A DNA stretch of 64,000 bases from Caballeronia concitans (lineage in GTDB: Bacteria; Pseudomonadota; Gammaproteobacteria; Burkholderiales; Burkholderiaceae): assembly GCF_001544615.1 (NCBI RefSeq), contig NZ_FCNV02000014.1, positions 62,001-126,000 of the forward strand, read 5' to 3'. Of this stretch, positions 18,105 to 27,758 are shown in pieces. The position numbers and the translations under genes are program-made. Position 1 is the stretch's first letter. The number at the start of each line of letters is the position of its first letter. Under the pieces are notes generated by a model. It searched no databases. It saw only the letters and a program-made list of their open reading frames with translations, and was not told where the DNA came from.

Positions 18105-18494
18105 TCAGGGAATCTGCGTTTCGCGCGTCGCCGCATCGGCGACCGTCACCACGCCGCCCCAGTTGCAGACGCACCTGGACACGTTGTCGAGCGACGGCTC
18201 GTTGCCGAGCAGCACCGTGACCGCGCCGGGCACCCACGGCGTCAGCGTCGCGGGCACGCAGGGCATCGGCGTCGGCGTGCCCAACGCGGCGGCGGTGGCC
18301 GCGGCGACTTCCGGATTCGCCTGCGACGTGCACATGCCGAACGGCATGATGTTCACGAGCGGCTCGTGATCCATGATGTTCGCCGCGATCGATCCTTCGC
18401 AGCGCACGCGGTTGACGGGCAGCACGACGAGCGCGGACGGCGTCACGCCGAACGAGCATTGCAACGTCGCGCCCATGACGACTTGTTGTGGCAT
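18105..18494 (-). CDS. PAAR-like (DUF4280) spike-tip protein
   Basis: 129 aa. It matches the DUF4280 pattern from end to end: VVMGATLQCSFGVTPSALVVLP, NIMDHEPLVNIMPFGMC, NPEVAAATAAALGTPTPMPCVP and VLLGNEPSLDNVSRCVCNWGG. Several Cys residues and the PMPC motif suggest metal binding at the tip. DUF4280 proteins replace classical PAAR proteins in some T6SS loci and cap the VgrG spike. GAGGAG lies just upstream of the ATG. It lies between tssH and vgrG with gaps of 10 and 16 bp, so it is co-transcribed. No effector domain is attached. Confidence 0.85.
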   Translation of the reverse strand: MPQQVVMGATLQCSFGVTPSALVVLPVNRVRCEGSIAANIMDHEPLVNIMPFGMCTSQANPEVAAATAAALGTPTPMPCVPATLTPWVPGAVTVLLGNEPSLDNVSRCVCNWGGVVTVADAATRETQIP

Positions 18495-18504
18495 GGCTGG
18501 CTCC

Positions 18505-21111
18505 TCAGTCGAACGAATAGGTGAAGTCGCCGTCGCTCACGCCGACTTCGACTTTTTCCACGCTGCGGCCATCGACGAGACGGCTCAGGAATTCCGTGCT
18601 CACGCGCGGCAGCACGGTGTTGGTCAGAATGGCGTCGATCATCCGGCCGCCGCTCGCGAGTTCGGTGCAGCGCCGCGCGATCTGGCCGACCACCGCGTCG
18701 TCGTACTCGAAACTCACGCGATGCCGCTCCCCGATGCGCCGCCCGATGCGCGCGAGTTGCAGGCGGATGATCGCATCGAGCATCGCTGCGTCGAGCGGGT
18801 AATACGGGATCACTGCGACGCGTCCGAGCAGCGCCGGGGCAAACGCTTCGAGCAGCGGTTCGCGCAGCGCCCGCGCGATGTCTTCCGGTGAAGGCGCTTC
18901 ATGTCTGCCGCCGCACAGATGCGTGATGAGTTCGGTGCCGACGTTCGTCGTGAGCAGGATCAGCGTGTTGGAAAAGTCGATCTCGCGGCCTTCGCCGTCT
19001 TCCATGCGGCCTTTGTCGAAGACCTGGAAGAAGAGCTTGTGCACGTCCGGATGCGCCTTCTCGAATTCATCGAGCAGCACGACGCTGTATGGACGGCGGC
19101 GCACCGCCTCGGTCAGCACGCCGCCCTCGCCGTAGCCCACATATCCCGGCGGCGCGCCTTTCAGGAGCGAGACCGTATGCGCTTCCTGATACTCGCTCAT
19201 GTTCACGGTGATGACGTTGTCTTCGCCGCCATAGAGCGCCTCGGCGAGCGCGAGCGCGGTTTCCGTCTTGCCGACGCCCGAGGTGCCCGCCAGCATGAAC
19301 ACGCCGACGGGCTTGCACGGATCGTCGAGACCGGCGCGCGCGGTCTGCACGCGTCGGGCGATCATCTTCATCGCGTGATCCTGTCCGACGATGCGCCGAT
19401 TCAGCGTCTCGGCCAGATCGAGCACGCTCGCGGCTTCGTCGCGGACCATGCGGCCGACGGGAATGCCGGTCCAGTCCTGCACCACCGATGCGACCGCGTG
19501 CGCATCCACGCCCGGCAGGATCAGCGGCGCTTCGCCCTGGCGTTGCGCGAGTTCGTCGGTCAGCGCCTTGAGATCCGCGAGCGTGACGGATTCGCCGCCT
19601 TCCTCGATCGCGCGCCGCGCCGCGAGAATGCGGCCGACGAGCGCGCGCTCCGCTTCCCAGTGCGCGGTGAGATCGGCGAGGCGCGCGCGTTCGGCGTCGA
19701 GCCGCGCGGCGACATCGGCGGCGCGTTCTTGAGTATCGATGCCGAGCGCCGCTTCGCGCGCCACGATCTCGCTTTCCGTCGTCCACGTCTCGATGCGCCG
19801 CTTCGCATCGTCGAGGGCGGGCGGCAGCGCCTGCTGGCTCACCGCGACGCGCGCGCAGGCGGTGTCGAGCAGGCTCACGGCCTTGTCCGGCAGCTGACGC
19901 GCCGGAATGAAGCGATGCGACAGCTTGACCGCCGCCTCCAGCGCCTCGTCAAGCACCTGCACGCCGTGATGCCGCTCCATCTTGCGCACGAGGCCGCGCA
20001 TCATCGCGATCGCGCCCGCTTCCGTCGGCTCCGGCACCTTCACCACCTGAAAGCGCCGCGTGAGCGCCGGGTCCTGCTCGATGTGCTTCTTGTATTCCAC
20101 CCACGTCGTCGCCGCGATGGTCCGCAGCGTGCCGCGTGCGAGCGCGGGCTTGAGCAGGTTGGCCGCGTCGCCGGTGCCCGCCGCGCCGCCCGCGCCGACG
20201 AGCGTGTGCGCCTCGTCGATGAACAGAATCACCGGCTTCTCCGACGCCTGCACCGCTTCGATAACCTGCTTCAGGCGGTTCTCGAATTCGCCCTTCACGC
20301 TCGCGCCCGCCTGCAGCAGGCTGACATCGAGCGTGCGCACGACGGCGTCGCCCAACGCGGGCGGCACGTCCCCCGCGACGACGCGCTGCGCGAAGCCTTC
20401 CACCACCGCCGTCTTGCCGACGCCCGCCTCGCCCGTGAGGATCGGGTTGTTCTGCCGGCGGCGCATGAGAATGTCGATGCACTGGCGAATCTCCATGTCG
20501 CGCCCGACGATGGGATCGAGCTTGCCTTCGCGCGCCTCGGCGGTGAGATCGACGGTATAGCGGGCGAGCGCATCGTTCTGCGCGAGCGGCGCGGCGGTCT
20601 CGGCGGCGGCGCTGGGAACTGCCGAAGCCTGCGCTTCCGGCGAGCCGGCGAGCAGCGCGTCGAAGCGGGCGGAGAGCGCATCGAAACTGATTTTCTCGAA
20701 CTGGCGGGACATCGCGTAGAGCGCATTGCGCAGATTCGGCGTGCGCAACATGCCGATCACGAGATGTCCCGTGCGCACCTTCGCCGCGTTGAACATCAGC
20801 GAGCCGAAGACCCAGCCGCGCTCGACGGCTTCATCGACTTGCGCGGAGATATCGGAAACGGATGTCGCGCCGCGCGGCAGGCGATCGAGCGCGACGGTGA
20901 GATCGCGTTGGAGCGCGGCTTCGTCCAGTTCGAAATGCCGCACGAGGCGGCGCACATCCGAATCCGCCGCGAGCAGGATCTGATGCATCCAGTGCGCCAG
21001 TTCGACATACGGATTGCCGCGCAGCTTGCAGAACGCGGCGCCGTTTTCCATCGCACGATAGGCAAGCGCGTCGAGCTTGCCGAACAGCGCCATGCGGCTG
21101 ATTTCAGTCAT
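18505..21111 (-). CDS. tssH: TssH (ClpV) sheath-recycling AAA+ ATPase
   Basis: 868 aa. N-terminal Clp-N domain (about 1-150), first AAA+ with Walker A GEAGVGKT (227-234) and FIDEAHTLVGAGG, a middle coiled coil near 430-520, second AAA+ with GTSGVGKTE and VVLLDEFEKAHPDV, and the ClpB-type small domain at the end. ClpV disassembles the contracted TssB/TssC sheath. AAGGAGA lies six bases before the ATG, which is inside the last codons of tssG (8-bp overlap). Confidence 0.95.
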   Translation of the reverse strand: MTEISRMALFGKLDALAYRAMENGAAFCKLRGNPYVELAHWMHQILLAADSDVRRLVRHFELDEAALQRDLTVALDRLPRGATSVSDISAQVDEAVERGWVFGSLMFNAAKVRTGHLVIGMLRTPNLRNALYAMSRQFEKISFDALSARFDALLAGSPEAQASAVPSAAAETAAPLAQNDALARYTVDLTAEAREGKLDPIVGRDMEIRQCIDILMRRRQNNPILTGEAGVGKTAVVEGFAQRVVAGDVPPALGDAVVRTLDVSLLQAGASVKGEFENRLKQVIEAVQASEKPVILFIDEAHTLVGAGGAAGTGDAANLLKPALARGTLRTIAATTWVEYKKHIEQDPALTRRFQVVKVPEPTEAGAIAMMRGLVRKMERHHGVQVLDEALEAAVKLSHRFIPARQLPDKAVSLLDTACARVAVSQQALPPALDDAKRRIETWTTESEIVAREAALGIDTQERAADVAARLDAERARLADLTAHWEAERALVGRILAARRAIEEGGESVTLADLKALTDELAQRQGEAPLILPGVDAHAVASVVQDWTGIPVGRMVRDEAASVLDLAETLNRRIVGQDHAMKMIARRVQTARAGLDDPCKPVGVFMLAGTSGVGKTETALALAEALYGGEDNVITVNMSEYQEAHTVSLLKGAPPGYVGYGEGGVLTEAVRRRPYSVVLLDEFEKAHPDVHKLFFQVFDKGRMEDGEGREIDFSNTLILLTTNVGTELITHLCGGRHEAPSPEDIARALREPLLEAFAPALLGRVAVIPYYPLDAAMLDAIIRLQLARIGRRIGERHRVSFEYDDAVVGQIARRCTELASGGRMIDAILTNTVLPRVSTEFLSRLVDGRSVEKVEVGVSDGDFTYSFD

Positions 21112-22150
21112 GATGAATCTCCTTGCCTGGGGTTGGCTTCTGGCCCGTTTTCGCCTGCCCGGCGATCACGACCCGATGGTTGTCATGGACCGGCGCGCCG
21201 CTCGTGAGCCACGTGTTCCAGCCGAGTCGCGCGCCGCTTTTCGCGTTCGCTTTCAGACGCAGCGGCGGCACTTCCTCGCGCGTGAGATGCAGCGCCACGT
21301 CCCAGTCGAGCGGATCGCGCACGTAGTTGCGGACCCAGTCGGCGAGCTTCGCGAGGCTCGCGCCGCCCGGCAGAAAGCGCAGGAAATCGGCATAACCGAG
21401 CGGCCCGATCACGATGCGAAACTTGTGCTGGCAGTCCCAGACCCGCGTGCCGACGACCGTCGATACGCCGAGCCGCGCGCCGCCGAGGCATGTGCGTGCG
21501 TCTTCCGGCAGCGTGATCCAGTGGCCGCGCCACGGTTCGATACGCACGTTCACGCCGAAAAAGCGCGCGAGAATCAGCCGCAGTCCGTCGGCATGGCGCG
21601 TCGGCGCGGCGAGCACGCCCGCGAAATGACGTTTGGCGGAATCGGGCACGGCGTCGCGATTGGCGAGCGCGGGCGCGCCCAGACCGAAGAGACTGCCGAC
21701 GTAGCCCGCGAAACGATCGTCGTGCGGACGGTCGGCGCTCACGACCGGCTGCGCATCCGCCCACGCGCGATAGAACAGCGACAGCATCCGGTGATGGAAC
21801 ACGTCGAGAAAGCGGGCGAGCGTCGGATCGTTCGCGTTGCGCATGCGCTCGCGCACATACGCGGTCAGATGCGTCGGCAGCGGGCCGTTCGGTCCGAGCA
21901 GGCCGAGAAAATTCACCGCGAGCCGGCCGGGCTTGCCCTCCTCGCCCGGCACATAGTCGCCGAGCGTCGTCGGATGAAAGATCAGTTCAGGGTCTTGCGA
22001 GAGCCGCACGGCGTCGTCGCGCGCGGAGAGCGACCGGCCGAGACGCGGACGCTCGCCATGCGCCTGCTCGATCAGCCGCAGCGCCTGAAAGAAGTCGAAG
22101 CGGCGGGCCTCGCGCGCGAGCACGCCGTCGATGGTCAGAGCGTCGCGCAT
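21104..22150 (-). CDS. tssG: TssG baseplate component
   Basis: 348 aa, family length. Typical features are the N-terminal REARRFDFFQALRLIEQAHGERPRLGRS, FHPTTLGDY, VNFLGLLGPNGPLPTHLTAYVRER and the C-terminal FLPGGASLAKLADWVRNYVRDPLDWDV. TssG joins TssF, TssE and TssK in the T6SS baseplate. The ATG at 22150 lies within the end of tssF (16-bp overlap) and the gene's stop overlaps the tssH start, so translation is coupled on both sides. Confidence 0.93.
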   Translation of the reverse strand: MRDALTIDGVLAREARRFDFFQALRLIEQAHGERPRLGRSLSARDDAVRLSQDPELIFHPTTLGDYVPGEEGKPGRLAVNFLGLLGPNGPLPTHLTAYVRERMRNANDPTLARFLDVFHHRMLSLFYRAWADAQPVVSADRPHDDRFAGYVGSLFGLGAPALANRDAVPDSAKRHFAGVLAAPTRHADGLRLILARFFGVNVRIEPWRGHWITLPEDARTCLGGARLGVSTVVGTRVWDCQHKFRIVIGPLGYADFLRFLPGGASLAKLADWVRNYVRDPLDWDVALHLTREEVPPLRLKANAKSGARLGWNTWLTSGAPVHDNHRVVIAGQAKTGQKPTPGKEIHHD

Positions 22151-24030
22151 CGTCCTGTCCTCGCTGGCCACTGCATGATCGGGCCGCGCGCGAGCGTCGC
22201 GACGGCGGTCTCGGTGAACGAATTGATCGACACGTACTGCGCGAAGAACCGCGCGAGCACCGCGCCGAGCAGGAAGGCGCTCGCGCCTTCGAACGCGGCG
22301 TCGTCGAAATGCAGCGCGATCGCGAGACCGCGCCCGTAGACGATCGGTCCCGGCGACGGCAGCCGCCGCACGACCGGCGCGCACGACACCGAGCGCAGCC
22401 CTTCCACCTGCCGATGCGCGGCGGCATCGTCGGCGGGACAGTAGAGCGCGAGCAGTTCGCGCAGCGCGCGTGCGCCTTCGTGCTCGTTCGCATCGACGAG
22501 CGACGCGTAGTTGAGCGAAAGATGATCGAGCAGCCGCCACGCCGCCGGTCCTTCCGCGAACGAAGGCAGCGGCCGGCTCGGGCCCGCGACGCAGCGCACG
22601 GCGGTGACGGGCGCTTCCGTCTCCAGCGTGAAGTCGGTCGATCCCGCGCCGACGGGCATCGACAGCGGCAGGTCGCGGTTCGTGCACCACGCGCTGATGC
22701 CGAGCTGACGCACGTCGCCGCGCTCGGGCGCGCTAGCGGCATCGACCAGCGCGATGAACGCTTCGCTGCCGAGGTAGCTGCTGCGCGCGCCGTTCTGCTG
22801 CTGTCGCACCGACGCGCGCCGCGACTCGCGCCGCAGTTGATAGAACGCGCCGCCTTCGCCCGGCCTGTCGAGGTCCTTCGCGCAGTGGAACGGCCGATAC
22901 TGCTTCTGCGCGTCGGCCCCCGCGCCGTAGCCGGTGACTTCGTCGATCTGATGGATTTCGTAGTCCATCGGACGCGTGCGGTCGACGACGACGTGATATT
23001 CGAACTCCGTCTCCGACAGCGCGACGCGGTCGGTGCGGCGGGGAAACAGGTTGACGGCGGGCGTGCAGTCGAGCGCGAAGTTCGATGCATCGACGCTGCG
23101 TTCGAGCGATGCATCGGCCTGATCGAGCAGGATCACGATCTCCGCTTCCCGCCCGCGGCACTGACGCAACGCATCGCGCAAGCCGTTCAGTTCGACGAAC
23201 ATGAAGCGCGGCGCGAACGCGAAATACTCCTGCAGCAGCCGGTAGCCATCGAAGGATTGCCGGCCGACCGGCAAGAGCGCCTCGTCTTCGGCGAAACCGA
23301 GCGGCCGCAGCGCGGTCTTCGGCAACACGGCGACGGTGGTTGACGCACTCGTGCCATTCCCCGGCTGCATCACCGCCACACCGACGCAACGCCCGAGCAA
23401 ACGTTCATGCAGCTTCGACGGCAGGCCATCAGGACCGCGCAGATAGAGCGCGAGCGTGTCGAGCGAGAGCCGGTCGAAGCCGAGCGAGCCGGTCGCGCGC
23501 AGACGCAGGCGCAAGCCCGCCTTGACGTTCGCGGGCAACGCCGGCGATTGCGCACCGAGCGCGCCCGCATGCGTGAAGAACTTCGCCTGCGCGATCTCGA
23601 TGGGCCACAGCGTGACCGCATGCGCCGTGCGAAATTCGCAGCGCGTGGACGCGGACTTGTCGAGCATGCCGCGCAGCGCGGTATGACGCGGCACGACGAT
23701 GCCATCGGCGCTCGATGCGAGTTGCGGGTTCGCGTGATCGGCCTGAAGCTGCACGACGGCCATCGACGGCGTCGGCGCGAGATAGTGCGGATACGCCAGT
23801 TCCAGCAAATGCTGCGTGAAGCGCGGAAACTCGGCATCGAGCTTCATCTGCACGCGCGCCGCGAGAAAGCCGAAGCCTTCCAAGAGCCGCTCGACATACG
23901 GGTCCGCGCATTCGAGACCATCGAGCGCGAGCCGTCCGGCAATCTTCGGAAACGCGGCGGCGAATTCGCCGCCCATCTCGCGGACGTGCTGAAGCTCCTG
24001 GCTGTAGTACTTGAGGAAGGCGGGATTCAT
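22135..24030 (-). CDS. tssF: TssF baseplate component
   Basis: 631 aa. The start is the classic MNPAFLKYYSQELQHVREMGGEF, followed by FPKIAGRLAL, DPYVERLLEGFGFLAARVQ and LAYPHYLAPTPSMAV. The C-terminal region has YAQYVSINSFTETAVAT. TssF and TssG form the baseplate wedge. Its ATG overlaps the tssE stop by the ATGA arrangement. Confidence 0.95.
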   Translation of the reverse strand: MNPAFLKYYSQELQHVREMGGEFAAAFPKIAGRLALDGLECADPYVERLLEGFGFLAARVQMKLDAEFPRFTQHLLELAYPHYLAPTPSMAVVQLQADHANPQLASSADGIVVPRHTALRGMLDKSASTRCEFRTAHAVTLWPIEIAQAKFFTHAGALGAQSPALPANVKAGLRLRLRATGSLGFDRLSLDTLALYLRGPDGLPSKLHERLLGRCVGVAVMQPGNGTSASTTVAVLPKTALRPLGFAEDEALLPVGRQSFDGYRLLQEYFAFAPRFMFVELNGLRDALRQCRGREAEIVILLDQADASLERSVDASNFALDCTPAVNLFPRRTDRVALSETEFEYHVVVDRTRPMDYEIHQIDEVTGYGAGADAQKQYRPFHCAKDLDRPGEGGAFYQLRRESRRASVRQQQNGARSSYLGSEAFIALVDAASAPERGDVRQLGISAWCTNRDLPLSMPVGAGSTDFTLETEAPVTAVRCVAGPSRPLPSFAEGPAAWRLLDHLSLNYASLVDANEHEGARALRELLALYCPADDAAAHRQVEGLRSVSCAPVVRRLPSPGPIVYGRGLAIALHFDDAAFEGASAFLLGAVLARFFAQYVSINSFTETAVATLARGPIMQWPARTGRCATL

Positions 24031-24548
24031 GCTGACTGCTCCATCGCCGATGCATCGGAGACGCGCGCCTCGCCCGCTTCGAGATCCAGTTCCGTGCGCA
24101 GGAACAGGCGTTCGGGATACGGCTGCGACCACATGTCCGCCTCGATCTCGAAGCGGATCACGTGGCCGCCGCGTGCGCCTTTCGCGTCGTCGATCGCGGT
24201 CACGCGCACCGATTCGCGCGCGAGACGCGGCTCGAATGCCCACAGCGCATCCCGGATCAGGCGCTCCAGCGCACCCGATGCGAGCGCGGCGACGTCGCGG
24301 CCCGCGAGATCCGGCAGGCCGTAGTTGAGCACCGACGTCGCCACATGCGGCAGGTTCGCCGCGTCCGTTCCATTCCCGAGACCGCTCGCGTTGAGCAGCC
24401 AGCCGATATCGCGTTGCACGCTCTGGCGCAGCGCACGCGCCGAGATCACGCGATGCTCGCGGGATTCATGACGCGCATGCGGTTCGAAGTCGGTCAGGCG
24501 GTCCAGCAACGAAGGCTGCAGGCGGTCGCGGGCGGAAGGTTCGGACAT
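24027..24548 (-). CDS. tssE: TssE, gp25-like baseplate protein
   Basis: 173 aa. gp25/lysozyme-like fold markers are QPSLLDRLTDFEP, SARALRQSVQRDIGWLLNA, VLNYGLPDLAG and FEPRLARESVRVT. TssE is the phage gp25 homologue at the sheath-baseplate junction and has no lysozyme activity. AAGGAG lies six bases before the ATG. A 41-bp gap separates it from tssC upstream. Confidence 0.93.
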   Translation of the reverse strand: MSEPSARDRLQPSLLDRLTDFEPHARHESREHRVISARALRQSVQRDIGWLLNASGLGNGTDAANLPHVATSVLNYGLPDLAGRDVAALASGALERLIRDALWAFEPRLARESVRVTAIDDAKGARGGHVIRFEIEADMWSQPYPERLFLRTELDLEAGEARVSDASAMEQSA

Positions 24549-24589
24549 GGACGGCTCCTTTTACGCGGAATGGACGGACTTCAGGCGGA

Positions 24590-26092
24590 TCACGCGGCCT
24601 TCGCCGTCGGCAGCTTCGACACGAGCCGCAGCGATACCGTCAGACCTTCCAACTGGTAATGCGGACGCAGGAAGAACTTCGACGTGTAGTAGCCCGGATT
24701 GCCCGCCACTTCTTCCACGATGACCTGTGCATCGGCGAGCGGCTTGCGCGCCTTGGTGTCGTCGGAGGAATGCGTGGGATCGCCATCGACGTATTGAAGA
24801 ATCCAGTTCTGCAGCCAGCGCTCCATGTCGTCGCGTTCCTTGAACGAGCCGAGCTTGTCGCGCACGATGCACTTCAGGTAGTGCGCGAAGCGGCAGCACG
24901 CGAACAGATACGGCAGCCGCGCGGCGAGATTCGCGTTGGCGGTGGCGTCAGGGTCTTCGTATTCGGCCGGCTTGTGCAGCGATTGCGCGCCGATGAAAGC
25001 CGCGAAGTCCGAGTTCTTCTTGTGCACGAGCGGCATGAAGCCGTTCCTGGCCAGTTCGGCCTCGCGCCGGTCGCTGATCGCGATCTCGGTCGGGCATTTC
25101 ATGTCGACGCCGCCGTCGTCCGTCGGGAACGCATGGACGGGCAATCCTTCGACCGCGCCGCCCGACTCGACGCCGCGAATGCGCGAGCACCAGCCGAACG
25201 TCTTGAACGAGCGCGTGATGTTCGCCGCCATTGCATACGATGCGTTCGCCCACGCGTACTTGCTGCTGTTCGCGCCCGCCGTGTCTTCCTCGAAATCGAA
25301 CGCTTCGACCGGATCGGACTTCGCGCCGTAGGGCGCACGCGCGAGAAAGCGCGGCATCGCGAGACCGATGTAGCGCGAGTCTTCCGAATCGCGCAGCGAG
25401 CGCCACGCGGCGTGTTCGGGCGTCTGAAAGATCTTGGTGAGATCGCGCGGATTCGCGAGTTCCTGCCACGATTCCATCAGAAGCGCGGCAGGGTCCGCGC
25501 CCGCGATGAAAGGCGCATGCGCCGCCGCCGCGATCTTCGCGATCTGCGTGAGCAGGTCCACATCCGGGCCGCTGTGATCGAAGTAGTAATCCGCGACGAG
25601 CGCGCCGTAAGGCTCGCCGCCGAACTGGCCGTACTCCTCCTCGTAGAGCTTCTTGAAGAGCGGGCTTTGATCCCACGCGACCCCGCGATACTTCTTCAGC
25701 GTCTTGTGCAGCTCCGGCTTGGAGATGTTCAGCACGCGGATCTTGAGCGACTCGTCGGTCTCCGTGTTGTTCACGAGGTAATGCAGGCCGCGCCATGCGC
25801 TTTCGACTTTCTGGAACGGCTCGCTATGCAGGATCAGGTTGATCTGCCCGGTGAGCGTCCGGTCGATCTGCGCGATGAGCGCCTCGATGGTCGCGAGGAC
25901 ATCGCCGGAAATCACGCCGGTGTCGCGCAATGCCTGCTCGGCGAGCGTGCGCACCGCGTTCTCCACGGCGTCGCGGGCATGATCGGACTTCGGCTTGAAT
26001 TCCTTTTGCAGCAGCGTGGAGAAGTCGTCGAGTTCGGGCGCCGCGTCCATGACGGCGGAGCTGCGCTGTGGCTGGATGCTGAGGTCGTTCAT
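24590..26092 (-). CDS. tssC: TssC (VipB) large contractile-sheath protein
   Basis: 500 aa, usual length. Signature stretches include ESAWRGLHYLVNNTETDESLKIRVLN, EEEYGQFGGEPYGALVADYYFDH, FIAGADPAALLM, FARAPYGAKSDPVEAF-like sequence, NGFMPLVHKKNSDFAAF and the C-terminal YYTSKFFLRPHYQLEGLTVSLRLVS. It pairs with TssB to build the sheath that drives the Hcp tube. Only four bases separate it from the tssB stop. Confidence 0.96.
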   Translation of the reverse strand: MNDLSIQPQRSSAVMDAAPELDDFSTLLQKEFKPKSDHARDAVENAVRTLAEQALRDTGVISGDVLATIEALIAQIDRTLTGQINLILHSEPFQKVESAWRGLHYLVNNTETDESLKIRVLNISKPELHKTLKKYRGVAWDQSPLFKKLYEEEYGQFGGEPYGALVADYYFDHSGPDVDLLTQIAKIAAAAHAPFIAGADPAALLMESWQELANPRDLTKIFQTPEHAAWRSLRDSEDSRYIGLAMPRFLARAPYGAKSDPVEAFDFEEDTAGANSSKYAWANASYAMAANITRSFKTFGWCSRIRGVESGGAVEGLPVHAFPTDDGGVDMKCPTEIAISDRREAELARNGFMPLVHKKNSDFAAFIGAQSLHKPAEYEDPDATANANLAARLPYLFACCRFAHYLKCIVRDKLGSFKERDDMERWLQNWILQYVDGDPTHSSDDTKARKPLADAQVIVEEVAGNPGYYTSKFFLRPHYQLEGLTVSLRLVSKLPTAKAA

Positions 26093-26096
26093 CGCG

Positions 26097-26624
26097 TCAT
26101 GCTCCGGTGTTGGGTTGGCCGGCGTCGTCGTTCGGACGCGGCTGGGCGGCGAGCGCCTTCATCAGCGCGGGCTCTTCGAGCAGGCGCGCGATCAGCGCTT
26201 CGGCGCCGGTCTTGCCGTCCATGTAGGTCATGAGGTTGGCCAGTTGCGTGCGCGCTTCCAGCAGTTGCCGCAGCGGTTCGACTTTGCGGGCGATCGCGGC
26301 GGGCGTGAAGTCGTCCATGCTCTCGAAGGTGAGATCGACCGCGACGTTGCCTTCGCCCGTCAGCGTGTTCGGCACCTGCACCGCGACGCGCGGCTTCATC
26401 GACTTGAGGCGTTCGTCGAAGTTGTCGACGTCGATCTCGAGAAACTTCCGCTCGGCGGCAGGCGCGAGCGGCTCGGAGGGCTCTCCCGAGAGGTCCGCGA
26501 GCACGCCCATCACGAAGGGCAAGTTGACCTTCTTTTCCGAGCCATAAACTTCGACGTCGTATTCGATCTGCACGCGCGGCGCACGATTGCGCGCGATGAA
26601 TTTCTGACTGCTTTCCTTGGCCAT
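26097..26624 (-). CDS. tssB: TssB (VipA) small contractile-sheath protein
   Basis: 175 aa. Family markers are SQKFIARNRAPRVQIEYDVE, EKKVNLPFVMGVLADLSG, FLEIDVDNFDERLKSMKPRVA and EPLRQLLEARTQLANLMTYMDGK. The ATG at 26624 (MAKESSQ) is preferred because AAAGGA is nine bases upstream; an ATG three codons earlier is too close to that site. The C-terminal tail is acidic and Pro-rich. Confidence 0.95.
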   Translation of the reverse strand: MAKESSQKFIARNRAPRVQIEYDVEVYGSEKKVNLPFVMGVLADLSGEPSEPLAPAAERKFLEIDVDNFDERLKSMKPRVAVQVPNTLTGEGNVAVDLTFESMDDFTPAAIARKVEPLRQLLEARTQLANLMTYMDGKTGAEALIARLLEEPALMKALAAQPRPNDDAGQPNTGA

Positions 26625-26656
26625 GATGTCCATTCCTTTGCTTGTGTTCGGGACCG

Positions 26657-27712
26657 TCAGACGACCCCGCCCAGATGCCTGAATTGATGTGCGCCATCCG
26701 GCGCGACGTCCTCGATGATTTCGATGAAGCTCTTGCCGACCAGTCTCCGCGCGCGTTGCAGCAGCACCGGCAACGGGCTCGACGGTTCGCATTCGGCGTA
26801 GTACGCGCAGATCGCGTCGAGCGCGTCGCTCACGTCGCGCGCACTCGCGATTCGCCGGGGCGTGGCGGGTCCGGCCGCGGCGGCGCGATGCGTCGCCGGA
26901 CCGAAACCCGCGCCCTCTTCACTGCTGCCGGTCTCCGTCGCACTGCTCCTTCCCCCCGTAGCCGGTTCCAGCACGCCGACCCGCGCCGCGACGAACTCGC
27001 CGATACGCGCGAGCGGCCTGGCGAGCGCGCCGAAATCGAGCGCGCGCGACGGCCCCACGCGAGCGGTCAGCCTGCTCTCGATATTCGCGAGCGATGCCCT
27101 CGCCGACGCGAGCGCCTCGTCCATCGCCCGCGCTTCGCCGATGCCTGCCTGCGCGAACGCCGCATCGATGGCCGCGAGCGTCGGCATCTCGTCGCCATCG
27201 GCAAGCGGCGCTTCGCCCGACATCACATCGAGCTCGCGCAGTGCGAAACCACGCTGGCCGCGCGGCGCGACGAAGGGCACATCGCGCAGGTCGCCCACGA
27301 GACCCGCGTCGTCGATGAGCGCCGAGAGCGCGTTGACCCGCGCGGTCGGATCGTCGCCGTCGCTGGCGTCGAGTTGCGGATGCACGCCGCCCCAGTGCCG
27401 ATCGAGCAGCCCTTCGATCAGCGCGAGGCCGCGCGCGAGTCCTGCGAAGCCCTCGCGAACCGTGCTCGAACGCGTGTAATGCACCGCCACGCGAAGATCG
27501 CGCGTGCGTCCGAGCAGGGTCGTCGAAAGCGCGTGGGCGAGCGTCCAGTCGGGCGGCGTGGCGGCGATCACGGTGCCGCCGTACTGGGCGTCGGGCTTGC
27601 CGGCGATCGCCTCTTCCAGCGACCGAAAATCCGCGCTGTACTCTTCGTCCTCGCCGCACGGAAGATCCGGCGTGAGGTCGGTGAGCCAGCCTGCGATATC
27701 TGCGCGATTCAT
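26657..27712 (-). CDS. tssA: TssA, ImpA-family cap/priming protein
   Basis: 351 aa. The N-terminal ImpA domain shows PCGEDEEYSADFRSLEEAI, DLRVAVHYTRSSTVREGFAGLARGLALIEGLLDRHWGGVHPQLD and VNALSALID. A variable Ala/Ser/Thr-rich linker (about 240-285) leads to a short C-terminal helical domain with RDVSDALDAICAYYAECEP and SPLPVLLQRARRLVGKSF. TssA starts sheath polymerisation at the baseplate. It lies between hcp and tssB, with gaps of 46 and 32 bp. Confidence 0.92.
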   Translation of the reverse strand: MNRADIAGWLTDLTPDLPCGEDEEYSADFRSLEEAIAGKPDAQYGGTVIAATPPDWTLAHALSTTLLGRTRDLRVAVHYTRSSTVREGFAGLARGLALIEGLLDRHWGGVHPQLDASDGDDPTARVNALSALIDDAGLVGDLRDVPFVAPRGQRGFALRELDVMSGEAPLADGDEMPTLAAIDAAFAQAGIGEARAMDEALASARASLANIESRLTARVGPSRALDFGALARPLARIGEFVAARVGVLEPATGGRSSATETGSSEEGAGFGPATHRAAAAGPATPRRIASARDVSDALDAICAYYAECEPSSPLPVLLQRARRLVGKSFIEIIEDVAPDGAHQFRHLGGVV

Positions 27713-27758
27713 GGTGAGGTCCGTGAGAGGCGTGGGATTTAGTCCGTCAAGCGGCGGC

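Noticed and set aside
16364-21207. Long + strand open frames opposite vgrG and tssH (about 618 and 768 codons)
   Set aside because: Shadow frames caused by codon bias; the - strand proteins match VgrG and ClpV over their full length.
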